Part shown: one piece after another, positions 6,678 to 13,242 of the stretch
How positions within the stretch are numbered: position 1 is the stretch's first letter
Layout: each line of letters opens with the position of its first letter
DNA from: Candidatus Tagabacteria bacterium CG09_land_8_20_14_0_10_41_14
GTDB taxonomy: Bacteria > Patescibacteriota > Minisyncoccia > JAHISW01 > Tagabacteraceae
DNA length: 16,444 nt
Assembly: GCA_002774055.1 (NCBI GenBank)
Contig: PEZL01000022.1
Location: forward strand, 929-17,372
Reading direction: 5' to 3'
Notes under the pieces: model-generated
Told to the model about the DNA's origin: nothing
Seen by the model: only the letters and a program-made list of their open reading frames with translations
The model's database searches: none
Program-made: the position numbers and the translations under genes

Positions 6678-7672
6678 TGGATTTAAAATCAAAAATTCAA
6701 AAAGACGTGCTTTTGTCACCCCTTACTACTTTTAAGATAGGAGGCCCGGCAAAATATTTTGTTGAAGCGGAAAGTATTGAAGAAATACGGGAGTTTTGCG
6801 GTTGGGCCAAGGATAATTTACCCGGCCTGCCTGCCGACAGGCAGGTTTTTGTTTTGGGCGGCGGTTCCAACGTGCTTATTTCCGACAAAGGCTTTAACGG
6901 ATTGGTGATAAGAATTAAGCCCTGCCTGCCGGCAGGCAGGAACCAAGAATTACGAATCAAGAATAATGAAGTTGTTGTTGGGGCGGGAGTTCCGTTGGCG
7001 AAGCTGGTTGCTGAAACTGCAAAAGCCGGATTGTCCGGGTTGGAGTGGGCAGTAGGCATTCCCGGCACCGTAGGTGGCGCCATCGCCGGCAACGCCGGCG
7101 CTTTTAGCAAATCAATTTCGGATAGCGTAAAAGAAGTAAAAGTTTTTGATACGGAAGAATTAAAAATTAAGAATTATGAATCGGAAGATTGCGATTTTGG
7201 ATATCGTGATTCCATTTTCTCCGCCCGAAGCGGAGATTTGCTTGTTTTTTCGGCGGTTTTGAAGTTAAAAAAGGAAAAATCCGAAATAATCCGGCAAAAA
7301 ATAAAAGATTACGTTAAACAAAGAACAGAATCTTTTGTTGTTGGTCAGGCGTGCGCGGGCTGTTTTTTTAAGAATATTGAATGGAGAAGAAAGGATATGG
7401 GTAAGGAAAAAATTTTACAAAAGTTTCCCGAATTAAAACAATTTGCCGATAAGCCAAAGATTTCAGTTGGTTTTTTGATTGATTATTTGGGTTTGAGGGG
7501 TAAAAAAATTGGCGGCGCGATGATTTCTTCGCAACATGCTAATTTTATTATTAATTCGAAAGACGCGACAGCTGAACACGTCCTGATGCTTAGCGGTTTA
7601 ATTAAACAAAGAGTTTTTAATCATTATGGTTTTGCCTTGGAAAACGAGGTGCGGCTAATTGGTTTTGATTGA
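6677..7672 (+). CDS. murB: UDP-N-acetylenolpyruvoylglucosamine reductase (MurB)
   Basis: MurB reduces UDP-GlcNAc-enolpyruvate to UDP-MurNAc with NADPH and FAD, the second committed step of cytoplasmic peptidoglycan synthesis. The 331-residue protein has the FAD signatures TTFKIGGPA, LGGGSNVLI and GIPGTVGGAIAGNAGAF, then YRDSIF and the C-terminal ENEVRLIG with the active-site Glu. The proton-donor position, a Ser in E. coli, is Cys229 here (AGCFFKN). Two 7-residue insertions, GLPADRQ after NLP and PCLPAGR after IRIK, are encoded by copies of one 20-nt palindrome. Removing them restores a normal MurB sequence (NLPVFVLGGGSN, IRIKNQEL). The ATG overlaps the metallopeptidase stop by one base, indicating translational coupling. 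The enzyme is probably active since the inserts fall in loops between conserved blocks. Confidence 0.96.
   Translation: MDLKSKIQKDVLLSPLTTFKIGGPAKYFVEAESIEEIREFCGWAKDNLPGLPADRQVFVLGGGSNVLISDKGFNGLVIRIKPCLPAGRNQELRIKNNEVVVGAGVPLAKLVAETAKAGLSGLEWAVGIPGTVGGAIAGNAGAFSKSISDSVKEVKVFDTEELKIKNYESEDCDFGYRDSIFSARSGDLLVFSAVLKLKKEKSEIIRQKIKDYVKQRTESFVVGQACAGCFFKNIEWRRKDMGKEKILQKFPELKQFADKPKISVGFLIDYLGLRGKKIGGAMISSQHANFIINSKDATAEHVLMLSGLIKQRVFNHYGFALENEVRLIGFD
6826..6845. repeat. GC-rich palindromic element, copy 1, inside murB
   Basis: The element is a 20-nt palindrome with 8-bp arms CCTGCCTG and CAGGCAGG around CCGA. It forms most of a 21-nt in-frame insertion (6824-6844) coding GLPADRQ. The centre differs by one base from copy 2. 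Confidence 0.85.
6921..6940. repeat. GC-rich palindromic element, copy 2, inside murB
   Basis: This is a perfect 20-nt palindrome, CCTGCCTGCCGGCAGGCAGG. It forms most of a 21-nt in-frame insertion (6920-6940) coding PCLPAGR, and it is read in a different phase from copy 1. I recall the same palindrome being dispersed in Patescibacteria genomes. Confidence 0.85.
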
Positions 7673-7680
7673 TATTATTT

Positions 7681-7712
7681 ATCCCGCAACAAAATAAAAT
7701 TTTGTGCGGGAT
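7681..7712 (+). terminator. Hairpin after murB, possible terminator
   Basis: ATCCCGCAACAAAAT (7681-7695) pairs with ATTTTGTGCGGGAT (7699-7712), with one bulged A and an AAA loop. No clean T run follows directly, so it may instead stabilise the 3' end or act with the T-rich hairpin at 7764-7787. Confidence 0.5.
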
Positions 7713-7763
7713 TCTCAAAAAATATATTCAGAAAAAATTATTTTTTCTTCATTATTTTTTGGA

Positions 7764-7795
7764 AAAAGTTATCCACAGATAACTTTTGTTTTTTT
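7764..7795 (+). other. 10-bp hairpin with T run, containing a perfect DnaA box
   Basis: AAAAGTTATC (7764-7773) and GATAACTTTT (7778-7787) form a perfect stem around CACA, followed by GTTTTTTT; this is terminator-like. Bases 7769-7777 read TTATCCACA, the E. coli consensus DnaA box. The surroundings (7712-7870) are strongly AT-rich. Only one perfect box is present. Confidence 0.5.
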
Positions 7796-7803
7796 GTTTA
7801 TTT

Positions 7804-7917
7804 TTGTGAAAAAATTTTGTAAAATTAAAATAGAAATGCGGAAAAAATTTATTTTGAAATTTTTTATTTAGCACCCTGCATTTCTATTCAACAAATATTG
7901 TGGTCGATGTTTGTTGA
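7804..7917 (+). promoter_or_regulatory. AT-rich leader with nested hairpins upstream of the H1-like gene
   Basis: A possible promoter is TTGTGA (7804-7809), 16 bases, TAAAAT (7826-7831), or the TAAAAT at 7820-7825. TAGAAATGC (7831-7839) pairs with GCATTTCTA (7878-7886) and encloses a second perfect stem, AAAAAATTT (7842-7850) with AAATTTTTT (7857-7865). Next, TCAACAAA (7888-7895) pairs with TTTGTTGA (7910-7917). If transcribed as drawn, the RNA is a nested hairpin plus a single hairpin ahead of the start codon. No Shine-Dalgarno sequence is seen. The hairpins are clear; the promoter and role are uncertain. Confidence 0.4.
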
Positions 7918-7944
7918 TGAAGATAATCTAATCTTCTAAATACA

Positions 7945-8076
7945 ATGGTTCGACGCAAAAGAACAGCAAAAAAGAAAGCCGCTCCGAAGAGAAAGGCTGC
8001 TCCGAAAAAAAGAAAGACTGTCAGAAAGAAAGCAGCTCCGAAGAAGAAAACCGTTCGCAGAAAAAAGAGAAAATAA
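7945..8076 (+). CDS. Small lysine-rich histone-H1-like protein
   Basis: This 43-residue protein consists almost wholly of Lys, Arg, Ala and Pro with Thr and Val, and has no acidic residue. It contains three AAPK units (KKAAPKR, KAAPKK, KAAPKK) and two KTVR units, resembling the C-terminal tail of histone H1 and bacterial Hc1/Hc2 or HU tails. It would bind DNA or RNA non-specifically through charge, in the nucleoid. It lies between an AT-rich structured leader and the terminator before secA, so it is probably a single-gene unit. Short basic proteins of this type occur in Parcubacteria as far as I recall. A ribosome-associated role is an alternative. The coding call is supported by its repeated composition and by a terminator 23 bases after the stop. 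Confidence 0.8.
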   Translation: MVRRKRTAKKKAAPKRKAAPKKRKTVRKKAAPKKKTVRRKKRK

Positions 8077-8098
8077 TTTTCTTTTTTGCCGTATGAAC

Positions 8099-8134
8099 TC
8101 CCCGCCCTGAGCTTGTCGAAGGGCGGGGAATTTT
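8099..8134 (+). terminator. Terminator after the H1-like gene
   Basis: CCCCGCCCT (8100-8108) pairs perfectly with AGGGCGGGG (8120-8128) around an 11-base loop, followed by AATTTT. The core CCCTGAGCTTGTCGAAGGG is a palindrome I recall as widely dispersed between bacterial genes. Confidence 0.75.
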
Positions 8135-8142
8135 GTTATGCT
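8113..8142 (+). promoter_or_regulatory. secA promoter embedded in the terminator, leaderless geometry
   Basis: TTGTCG (8113-8118, in the hairpin loop) and TATGCT (8137-8142) are 18 bases apart. The secA ATG follows eight bases after the -10 box. Confidence 0.5.
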
Positions 8143-8150
8143 TTGAGAAT

Positions 8151-10664
8151 ATGGCGGGATTGTTTAGCAAATTTTTGGGCGACCCGAACGAACGTTTTCT
8201 GAAGAATCTTCAGCCGTTGGTTGAAGAAATTAACCGTTTAGAAAAAAAGACCGAGGGCCTTACTAATAACGAATTGAAGTCAAAAACCGAGGATTTTAAA
8301 GAGTTCTTGGCCAAGGGCGGTTTAGTGGAAGATATACTTCCGGAAGTTTTTTCCGTTGTGAGGGAGGCGGCAAAAAGAAATTTGAATCAACGGCATTTTG
8401 ACGCGCAAATTTTGGGCGGGATTGTGTTGCATCAGGGCAAAATTGCCGAGATGAAGACGGGCGAAGGAAAAACTCTTACCTCCACACTGCCTGTTTATTT
8501 GAACGCGCTTGAAGGCAAGGGTGTGCATGTTGTCACGGTAAACGATTATCTTTCCCGCAGAGACGCGGTTTGGATGGGGCAGATATACCATTTTCTTGGT
8601 TTGAGTGTTTCTTGTATTAACCATGACTCAAGCTATATCTATGATCCAAGTTTTGCGAAAGAAGAACCACAAGAAAATGAAATTTTCAATTTTCAATTTC
8701 CAATTTCCAAACAAATCTCAAATTCTAATGATCAAAACAGATTGGATAAAATCAGGGACACGCTGGGCAGTTTTAAAGTGGTGCACGAATTTTTGAAACC
8801 TTGTTCACGCAAAGAAGCATACGCGGCCGATATTACTTACGGTACAAACAATGAGTTCGCGTTTGATTATCTGAGAGATAACATGGCTTACCAAAAAGAA
8901 CAAGTGGTGCAGCGCGAGTGGCATTACGCGATTGTTGATGAGATAGATTCTATTTTGATTGACGAGGCAAGGACACCTTTAATTATTTCTGTTCCTGATG
9001 AAGAATCGGCCGAACTTTATAAAACTTTCGCCTCTATTGTGCCGCGCCTTAATGCCGAGGAACATTATTCGGTTGATGAAAAACAAAAGGCGGTTTCTTT
9101 GACGGAAGAGGGGATTGAAAGGGTGGAAAAACTTTTAGGCATTGGTGATATCTATACGGAAAAAGGAATGAAGTATGTACACCATTTGAACCAGGCCCTG
9201 CGCGCCCATGTGATTTTTAGGCGGGATAAAGATTATGTGGTGAGGAATGGTGAGGTGATTATTATTGATGAGTTTACCGGTAGAATGATGCCCGGCCGCA
9301 GATGGTCCGAGGGATTACATCAGGCCATTGAGGCCAAAGAGGGGGTGGATATACAGAAGGAATCCCGTACCTTGGCTAGTGTCACTTTTCAAAATTATTT
9401 TAAACTTTACAAAAAGCTTTCCGGTATGACGGGTACCGCTCTGACTTCCGCGGAAGAATTTGATAAGGTTTACGGTTTGGAAGTTGTGGTTGTTCCAACC
9501 AACAAGCCCATGATAAGAGAAGATAATTCTGATTTGGTTTATGCCGCGGAAGAAGGGAAGATTAAGGCGGTTGTTGAAGAAATAAAAGAGAGACACAAAA
9601 AGGGCCAGCCTGTTTTGGTGGGCACGGTTTCCATTGATAAAAACGAGTATTTGTCCGCGTTATTAAAAAAAGAAGGCGTAGCGCATCGTCTTTTGAACGC
9701 CAAGCATCATGAAGAAGAAGGGGAAATTATCGCGCAGGCGGGAAAAAAGGGGATGGTAACCGTGGCAACCAATATGGCCGGCCGAGGTGTGGATATTGTT
9801 CTTGGAGGCAACCCTTCTTCGGCCGACGAAGCAAATGACGTTTGTAGTGCCGGCGGTTTATACGTACTTGGCACGGAGCGTCACGAAGCCAGGCGCATAG
9901 ATGACCAGTTGCGTGGCCGTTCGGGCAGGCAGGGAGATCCCGGCGAAAGCAGATTTTTTGTGTCTCTGGAGGATGATTTAATGCGGATTTTCGGTTCGGA
10001 TAAGATTAAGAATATGATGCGAACCCTAAAAATTCCCGAAGATCAGCCCATAGAAAATAAAATGATAACTCGTGCCATTGGTTCGGCGCAGGCAAAAATA
10101 GAGGGAATGAATTTTGATATCCGGAAACATTTGCTGGAATATGACAATGTTCTTAACAAGCAGCGGGGAAAAATATATGGATTAAGGCGAAAGGCACTTT
10201 TTGCGAATAAAGATGAATTGGGCGAAATTATTACTGGTTTTTTTGACCATGCCGGAGAGGATATTTCAAAATTATCAGAGAAAGAGCGGGAGTTTGGCAA
10301 GGAAGATTTCGCAAACGCCGAAAGAAATCTTTTACTGCGGGTTATTGATATGTTGTGGACAGACCATCTGGAGGCGATGGATTATATGCGTTCTTCGGTA
10401 AATTTGCGTGCCTATGGCCAGCGCGACCCGTTGATTGAGTACAAAAATGAAGGCGCGAGAATGTTTAAGCAGATGGAAGATTCAATGGGCGATACCTTTG
10501 TAAAATTAATCTTGAATGTTCAAAAAACACAAGGCATGAAAAACGAGGAATCAACGTTTAGAAATTCGAAATTAGAAATTAGGAATTCCCGACCGAAGGT
10601 CGGGCGCAATGCTCCTTGTCCGTGCGGTTCAGGGAAAAAATATAAAAAGTGTTGCGGGAAATAA
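8151..10664 (+). CDS. secA: Preprotein translocase ATPase SecA
   Basis: This 837-residue SecA is the ATP-driven motor that pushes unfolded precursors through SecYEG. Motifs in order are: the N-terminal FSKFLGDPNER; Walker A TGEGKT (K107); Walker B VDEIDSILIDEART (about 262-275); YGTNNEFAFDYLRDNM; GMTGTA; the second nucleotide-binding domain TNMAGRGVDIVLGG and QLRGRSGRQGDPG; and the C-terminal zinc motif CPCGSGKKYKKCC. The frame is open to a TTG at 8133, but ATG 8151 begins the conserved MAGLFSKFLGD. Two AT-repeat-derived segments interrupt poorly conserved places: FNFQFPISKQISNSN near residue 185, and the linker before the zinc motif. It has its own promoter and no Shine-Dalgarno sequence, and is probably transcribed alone. 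It is needed to export the signal-peptide proteins nearby. Confidence 0.97.
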   Translation: MAGLFSKFLGDPNERFLKNLQPLVEEINRLEKKTEGLTNNELKSKTEDFKEFLAKGGLVEDILPEVFSVVREAAKRNLNQRHFDAQILGGIVLHQGKIAEMKTGEGKTLTSTLPVYLNALEGKGVHVVTVNDYLSRRDAVWMGQIYHFLGLSVSCINHDSSYIYDPSFAKEEPQENEIFNFQFPISKQISNSNDQNRLDKIRDTLGSFKVVHEFLKPCSRKEAYAADITYGTNNEFAFDYLRDNMAYQKEQVVQREWHYAIVDEIDSILIDEARTPLIISVPDEESAELYKTFASIVPRLNAEEHYSVDEKQKAVSLTEEGIERVEKLLGIGDIYTEKGMKYVHHLNQALRAHVIFRRDKDYVVRNGEVIIIDEFTGRMMPGRRWSEGLHQAIEAKEGVDIQKESRTLASVTFQNYFKLYKKLSGMTGTALTSAEEFDKVYGLEVVVVPTNKPMIREDNSDLVYAAEEGKIKAVVEEIKERHKKGQPVLVGTVSIDKNEYLSALLKKEGVAHRLLNAKHHEEEGEIIAQAGKKGMVTVATNMAGRGVDIVLGGNPSSADEANDVCSAGGLYVLGTERHEARRIDDQLRGRSGRQGDPGESRFFVSLEDDLMRIFGSDKIKNMMRTLKIPEDQPIENKMITRAIGSAQAKIEGMNFDIRKHLLEYDNVLNKQRGKIYGLRRKALFANKDELGEIITGFFDHAGEDISKLSEKEREFGKEDFANAERNLLLRVIDMLWTDHLEAMDYMRSSVNLRAYGQRDPLIEYKNEGARMFKQMEDSMGDTFVKLILNVQKTQGMKNEESTFRNSKLEIRNSRPKVGRNAPCPCGSGKKYKKCCGK
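8680..8727. repeat. AT-rich TTTCAA-type repeat inside secA
   Basis: Degenerate tandem units (TTTTCAATTTTCAATTTCC and following) code for FNFQFPISKQISN, a segment unlike the SecA sequence on either side. Its base composition differs sharply from flanking codons, suggesting an in-frame insertion of a dispersed repeat. Confidence 0.6.
10558..10604. repeat. AATTAG-type repeat plus short palindrome at the 3' end of secA
   Basis: AGAAATTCGAAATTAGAAA and the next bases are followed by the palindrome CCCGACC-GAA-GGTCGGG (10588-10604). Together they encode the linker FRNSKLEIRNSRPKV just before the zinc motif. The AATTAG units match those flanking the S23 pseudogene. Confidence 0.6.
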
Positions 10665-10779
10665 AAAACCAGCCTTTTCTGCTCGGCTAGTGCAGAATAC
10701 TTATACAACGATAAACTTACGATCGTGAAATTATCGTCGTATTAAATTAATAGGAAATATAAGAAATGTCATGGGGCAT

Positions 10780-10810
10780 GAATCTATCGAGGTGAGACCT
10801 CGATAGATTC
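10780..10810. repeat. Perfect 14-bp hairpin palindrome
   Basis: GAATCTATCGAGGT (10780-10793) pairs perfectly with ACCTCGATAGATTC (10797-10810) around GAG. No T run follows, so it is not a classical terminator. It may be a mobile palindrome, an operator or an RNA stability element. Confidence 0.75.
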
Positions 10811-10836
10811 TAATTCATCTGTATTTATGGTAAAAT
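10808..10836 (+). promoter_or_regulatory. Extended -10 promoter for the frameshifted small gene
   Basis: TGGTAAAAT (10828-10836) is an extended -10 box six bases before ATG 10843. The -35 (TTCTAA, 17-base spacing) is poor and overlaps the end of the 14-bp hairpin. Confidence 0.45.
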
Positions 10837-10842
10837 AAATAT

Positions 10843-11120
10843 ATGCAAACAGAAAATATCCATGAATTTATAAAAAAAGGCCGTATCTTGTTTGGTATGT
10901 AAAAGATGTCAGTAATCTTAACCAAGAGTCAATTTTAGAACATACTTTAAATTATGGCAACTGGCAGGATGTGCAAGAGATGATAAAAATTTTAGGGATT
11001 AAAAAGACAGCGGAAATATTTAATAAACAGATTAGCCAAGAGCGAATTAACTACGACGCGAAGATTTTGAATTATTTTAAGTTAAATTTTTTTCCGAACA
11101 GCTATTTTCATTTTTTGTAA
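10843..11120 (+). pseudogene. Frameshifted small DUF6922-like protein
   Basis: ATG 10843 reads MQTENIHEFIKKG and stops at TAA 10900. From base 10881 the neighbouring frame reads PYLVWYVKDVSNLNQESILE and on to TAA 11118-11120. Adding one A to the A7 run at 10872-10878 joins them into a protein of about 92 residues with IKKRPYLVWYVKD at the junction. The joined product has the pattern LVWYVKDV..LNQESILEHTLNYGNWQDVQEMIKILGIKK. It resembles small DUF6922-type proteins (Trp-containing start, VLNYGDWED-like core), which are often neighbours of toxin-like nucleotidyltransferase genes. No such partner is present here. It is either a recent pseudogene, a homopolymer sequencing error, or a slippage-dependent gene. 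The family name is from memory. Confidence 0.7.
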
Positions 11121-11133
11121 AAACTGATAAAAT
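11105..11133 (+). promoter_or_regulatory. Promoter for the 407-aa gene, leaderless geometry
   Basis: TTTTCA (11105-11110) and TAAAAT (11128-11133) have 17-base spacing, and a TG at 11125-11126 makes an extended -10. The ATG at 11140 follows six bases after the box. The -35 lies in the end of the frameshifted gene. Confidence 0.55.
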
Positions 11134-11139
11134 ATTTTT

Positions 11140-12363
11140 ATGCATTCATCTGTGGAAAAAATCGCTCGTGTTTTGCGGGCGGACAAGGATACCATCTTGT
11201 CCATTGGCAGAGAGGATATTTTGGATGAAATTGTCCGGCAGAACGAAAATATAATTGCGGAAAAACTAAAATTTTTGGGCGTTGCGGATGGCAAGGCGCG
11301 CGAGATTTATAACGCTCTTTTGGAGAGAATCCAAAAAGATGACGCGAAAATCGCGGCCAGCCTTGGTAATCCGGTCTGCGACAGCGCCGGTGGGTGTGAG
11401 TCTTTGCTTGACGCCGCGAAAAAAGTAATGAACAAAAAGAAGGGTTTTTTTGTTAAAGAAAACAAGGCACGGGAGTTGCTTGAAAATATTCCTCCAGAAA
11501 ATATTTTGAAAGGCCTGGGTTATAAAAGCGTGAGCGAGATGCTGGAGAAAGAGGATATGATAGAAATTTTCAGCGCTTTAAGGTTTGTTGAAAATTCCGA
11601 ATGGCTGAATAATGTTTTTTTCAAACAATATGAAAAATTGACGCCGGATGATTTTGAGGAGAGGGAAATTAAAATAATGGTTTTAGGCGGCAAATGGAAA
11701 GACGCGGCGGAAAAATTTTTGAAGAAGAAATATCACAACATAAGCCATTTGAAAGAATTGGGTGTTATTTTCATTCTTCCGGCCGTTATGGCTATAAAAG
11801 GAGAAACTTTGCGCACCCTGGCTCTGATTTTTCATTATTATCATGAAATAATTTTTTATTCTCGGTTGTTTAAAAAAGCGGCGAAATCTGATGATTTTTC
11901 TCAAAGGGTAATAAGTTTTTTAAGGGGAGATGTTTTGGATACCCGTTTCCCTGAAGAATTTTCCGGCAAAAGGTGGATGATTATTCAAAAATACTTAGCC
12001 AAGGACGATAAAAACGACTGGCGGCTTTTTGAGCCCCATGTAAATCCGGAGGCCATACATTGGAAAAAGGCGGAAAATAATATAAGCGATTTGGGCAGTA
12101 TTGTTGATAGTGTTGATTTGAGTTTTTGGAAAGAATTGGATTGGGTTGGCGATTATTATTTTACCGAGATAGGTTCCGAGTTTTTGGTGAGTTTTAATCT
12201 TGTTGATACGGTGATGTCTTTGGTCCGGCAAAAAGAGATGATTAAATATTTGTATCACCACCAAGAGGCGCTTTGGAATAAAATATTTTCCGAAGCAATG
12301 GGCGAGGAAAAAATGGAAGAAATGATTATTCAAAACTGGGAAAAAGGCTACATAGACATCTAA
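11140..12363 (+). CDS. Hypothetical protein of 407 residues, soluble and helical
   Basis: I do not recognise this family. The start ATG has an extended -10 box six bases upstream and no Shine-Dalgarno sequence. No signal peptide or convincing membrane helix is visible; the most hydrophobic stretch is ELGVIFILPAVMAIKGETL near residue 210. Residues 1-100 are charged and helical, with an NPVCDSAGGC segment (two Cys) near residue 83. Residues 125-150 (LLENIPPENILKGLGYKSVSEML) recall a short helix-hairpin-helix-like turn. The C-terminal half is rich in Trp, Tyr and Phe (WKELDWVGDYYF, YLYHHQEALW), as in a ligand- or carbohydrate-binding fold, but no catalytic motif stands out. The aldolase gene starts 12 bases after its stop, so the two are probably co-transcribed. 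Confidence 0.75.
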   Translation: MHSSVEKIARVLRADKDTILSIGREDILDEIVRQNENIIAEKLKFLGVADGKAREIYNALLERIQKDDAKIAASLGNPVCDSAGGCESLLDAAKKVMNKKKGFFVKENKARELLENIPPENILKGLGYKSVSEMLEKEDMIEIFSALRFVENSEWLNNVFFKQYEKLTPDDFEEREIKIMVLGGKWKDAAEKFLKKKYHNISHLKELGVIFILPAVMAIKGETLRTLALIFHYYHEIIFYSRLFKKAAKSDDFSQRVISFLRGDVLDTRFPEEFSGKRWMIIQKYLAKDDKNDWRLFEPHVNPEAIHWKKAENNISDLGSIVDSVDLSFWKELDWVGDYYFTEIGSEFLVSFNLVDTVMSLVRQKEMIKYLYHHQEALWNKIFSEAMGEEKMEEMIIQNWEKGYIDI

Positions 12364-12375
12364 TTTTTAATTTTT

Positions 12376-13239
12376 ATGCAAAGCTTAAATAATATTTTAA
12401 AAAGAGCTACGGGGGAGCATTGGTCTACCGGGCATTTTAATATTTCTAATTTGGAGCAGTTGAAAGGAATCGTTGCCGCGGCAAAAAATCTTTCTTCACC
12501 GCTGCTTATCGGTTTATCAGAAGGGGAAAGAGGATTTTTCGGGCCGCGCCAGGCCGTGGAAATTATAAAAGTTTTTGAAGAGGAAACAGATTTGCCTATT
12601 TTTGTTAATCCGGACCATAGCAAAACCGTGGAGTCCGCCAAAGCGGCTTTTGACGCCGGCTTTAATTCCATACACATAGACCTATCCAAAGAATCTTTTG
12701 AAGACAATATAAAAGGTACAAAAGAGGTGGTGGATTATGTAAAATCTAAAAATCCGGATATTTCCGTGGAGGGTGAATTGGGGTATTTACGCGGTGAATC
12801 TAAGATTCAAAAAGAAATTATTGAAATTAAGCCGGAGGATTTGACAAAACCGGAACAGGCAGCCGAGTTTGTTAAAAAAACCGGCATAGACAGATTTTCC
12901 GGCGCCTACGGCAATATTCACGGCATTGCCGCGAATGAGCCCAAGATAGATATTGGAAGGATTGCCGCCATAAGAAAAATTTTGCCGAAAAATGTTTCTC
13001 TGGTTTTGCATGGCGGCTCGGGCATTACGGACGAAGAAATGAAACAGGCAATACTGGCCGGGATTGCCAATGTTCATATAAGTACGGAAATCAGGGTGGC
13101 CTATATTGAAGCGTTAAGAAAGGCCGTCAATGCCACGGATGAAGCAGCGCTTTACAAAATTATGCCAGCAGTTGTGGAAGCGGTGCAACAAAAGGTTGAA
13201 GAAAAATTAAAATTATTTGGTAGTGTTAATAAAATATAA
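12376..13239 (+). CDS. fba: Class II fructose-bisphosphate aldolase family protein
   Basis: This 287-residue protein has the layout of zinc-dependent class II aldolases, which split fructose-1,6-bisphosphate (or tagatose-bisphosphate) into triose phosphates in glycolysis. Visible residues are the proton donor and first zinc ligand D80-H81 (NPDHS), the Glu loop VEGELGYLRGE, the second zinc His H182 (YGNIHG), the third zinc His H212 in LVLHGGSGI, and the phosphate-binding end NVHISTEIRVAY. The length matches GatY/KbaY/Fba members. Departures from the usual text are NPDHS for HLDHG and GSG for GSS, so substrate preference may differ. It is 12 bases after the unknown 407-aa gene and 3 bases before a hydroxyacid dehydrogenase, forming an apparent operon. 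No Shine-Dalgarno sequence is seen. Confidence 0.88.
   Translation: MQSLNNILKRATGEHWSTGHFNISNLEQLKGIVAAAKNLSSPLLIGLSEGERGFFGPRQAVEIIKVFEEETDLPIFVNPDHSKTVESAKAAFDAGFNSIHIDLSKESFEDNIKGTKEVVDYVKSKNPDISVEGELGYLRGESKIQKEIIEIKPEDLTKPEQAAEFVKKTGIDRFSGAYGNIHGIAANEPKIDIGRIAAIRKILPKNVSLVLHGGSGITDEEMKQAILAGIANVHISTEIRVAYIEALRKAVNATDEAALYKIMPAVVEAVQQKVEEKLKLFGSVNKI
13207..13235 (+). promoter_or_regulatory. Possible internal promoter for the dehydrogenase
   Basis: TTAAAA (13207-13212), 17 bases, TAAAAT (13230-13235), then seven bases to ATG 13243. The region is AT-rich, so chance is a real alternative; the geometry matches the other leaderless starts here. Confidence 0.3.
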
Positions 13240-13242
13240 AAT

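Larger units (their letters stand above)
10665..10842. other. Non-coding stretch after secA with successive hairpins
   Basis: No gene is seen here. TTCTGC (10677-10682) with GCAGAA (10692-10697) is a weak stem that could end the secA transcript. ATACAACGATAA (10703-10714) pairs with TTATCGTCGTAT (10731-10742) with one mismatch and a 16-base loop that contains the palindrome ACGATCGT. A third, much stronger stem (10780-10810) is listed separately. Confidence 0.6.

Noticed and set aside
7712..7944. Replication origin
   Set aside because: There is only one perfect DnaA box and no dnaA, dnaN or rpmH neighbour; AT-richness alone is not enough.
8133..8150. TTG at 8133 as the SecA start
   Set aside because: It precedes the predicted -10 box, and the conserved SecA N-terminus starts at ATG 8151.
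10865..10905. Programmed -1 frameshift in the small gene
   Set aside because: The A7 run fits slippage, but no downstream stimulatory structure was found; a plain deletion or a read error is simpler.
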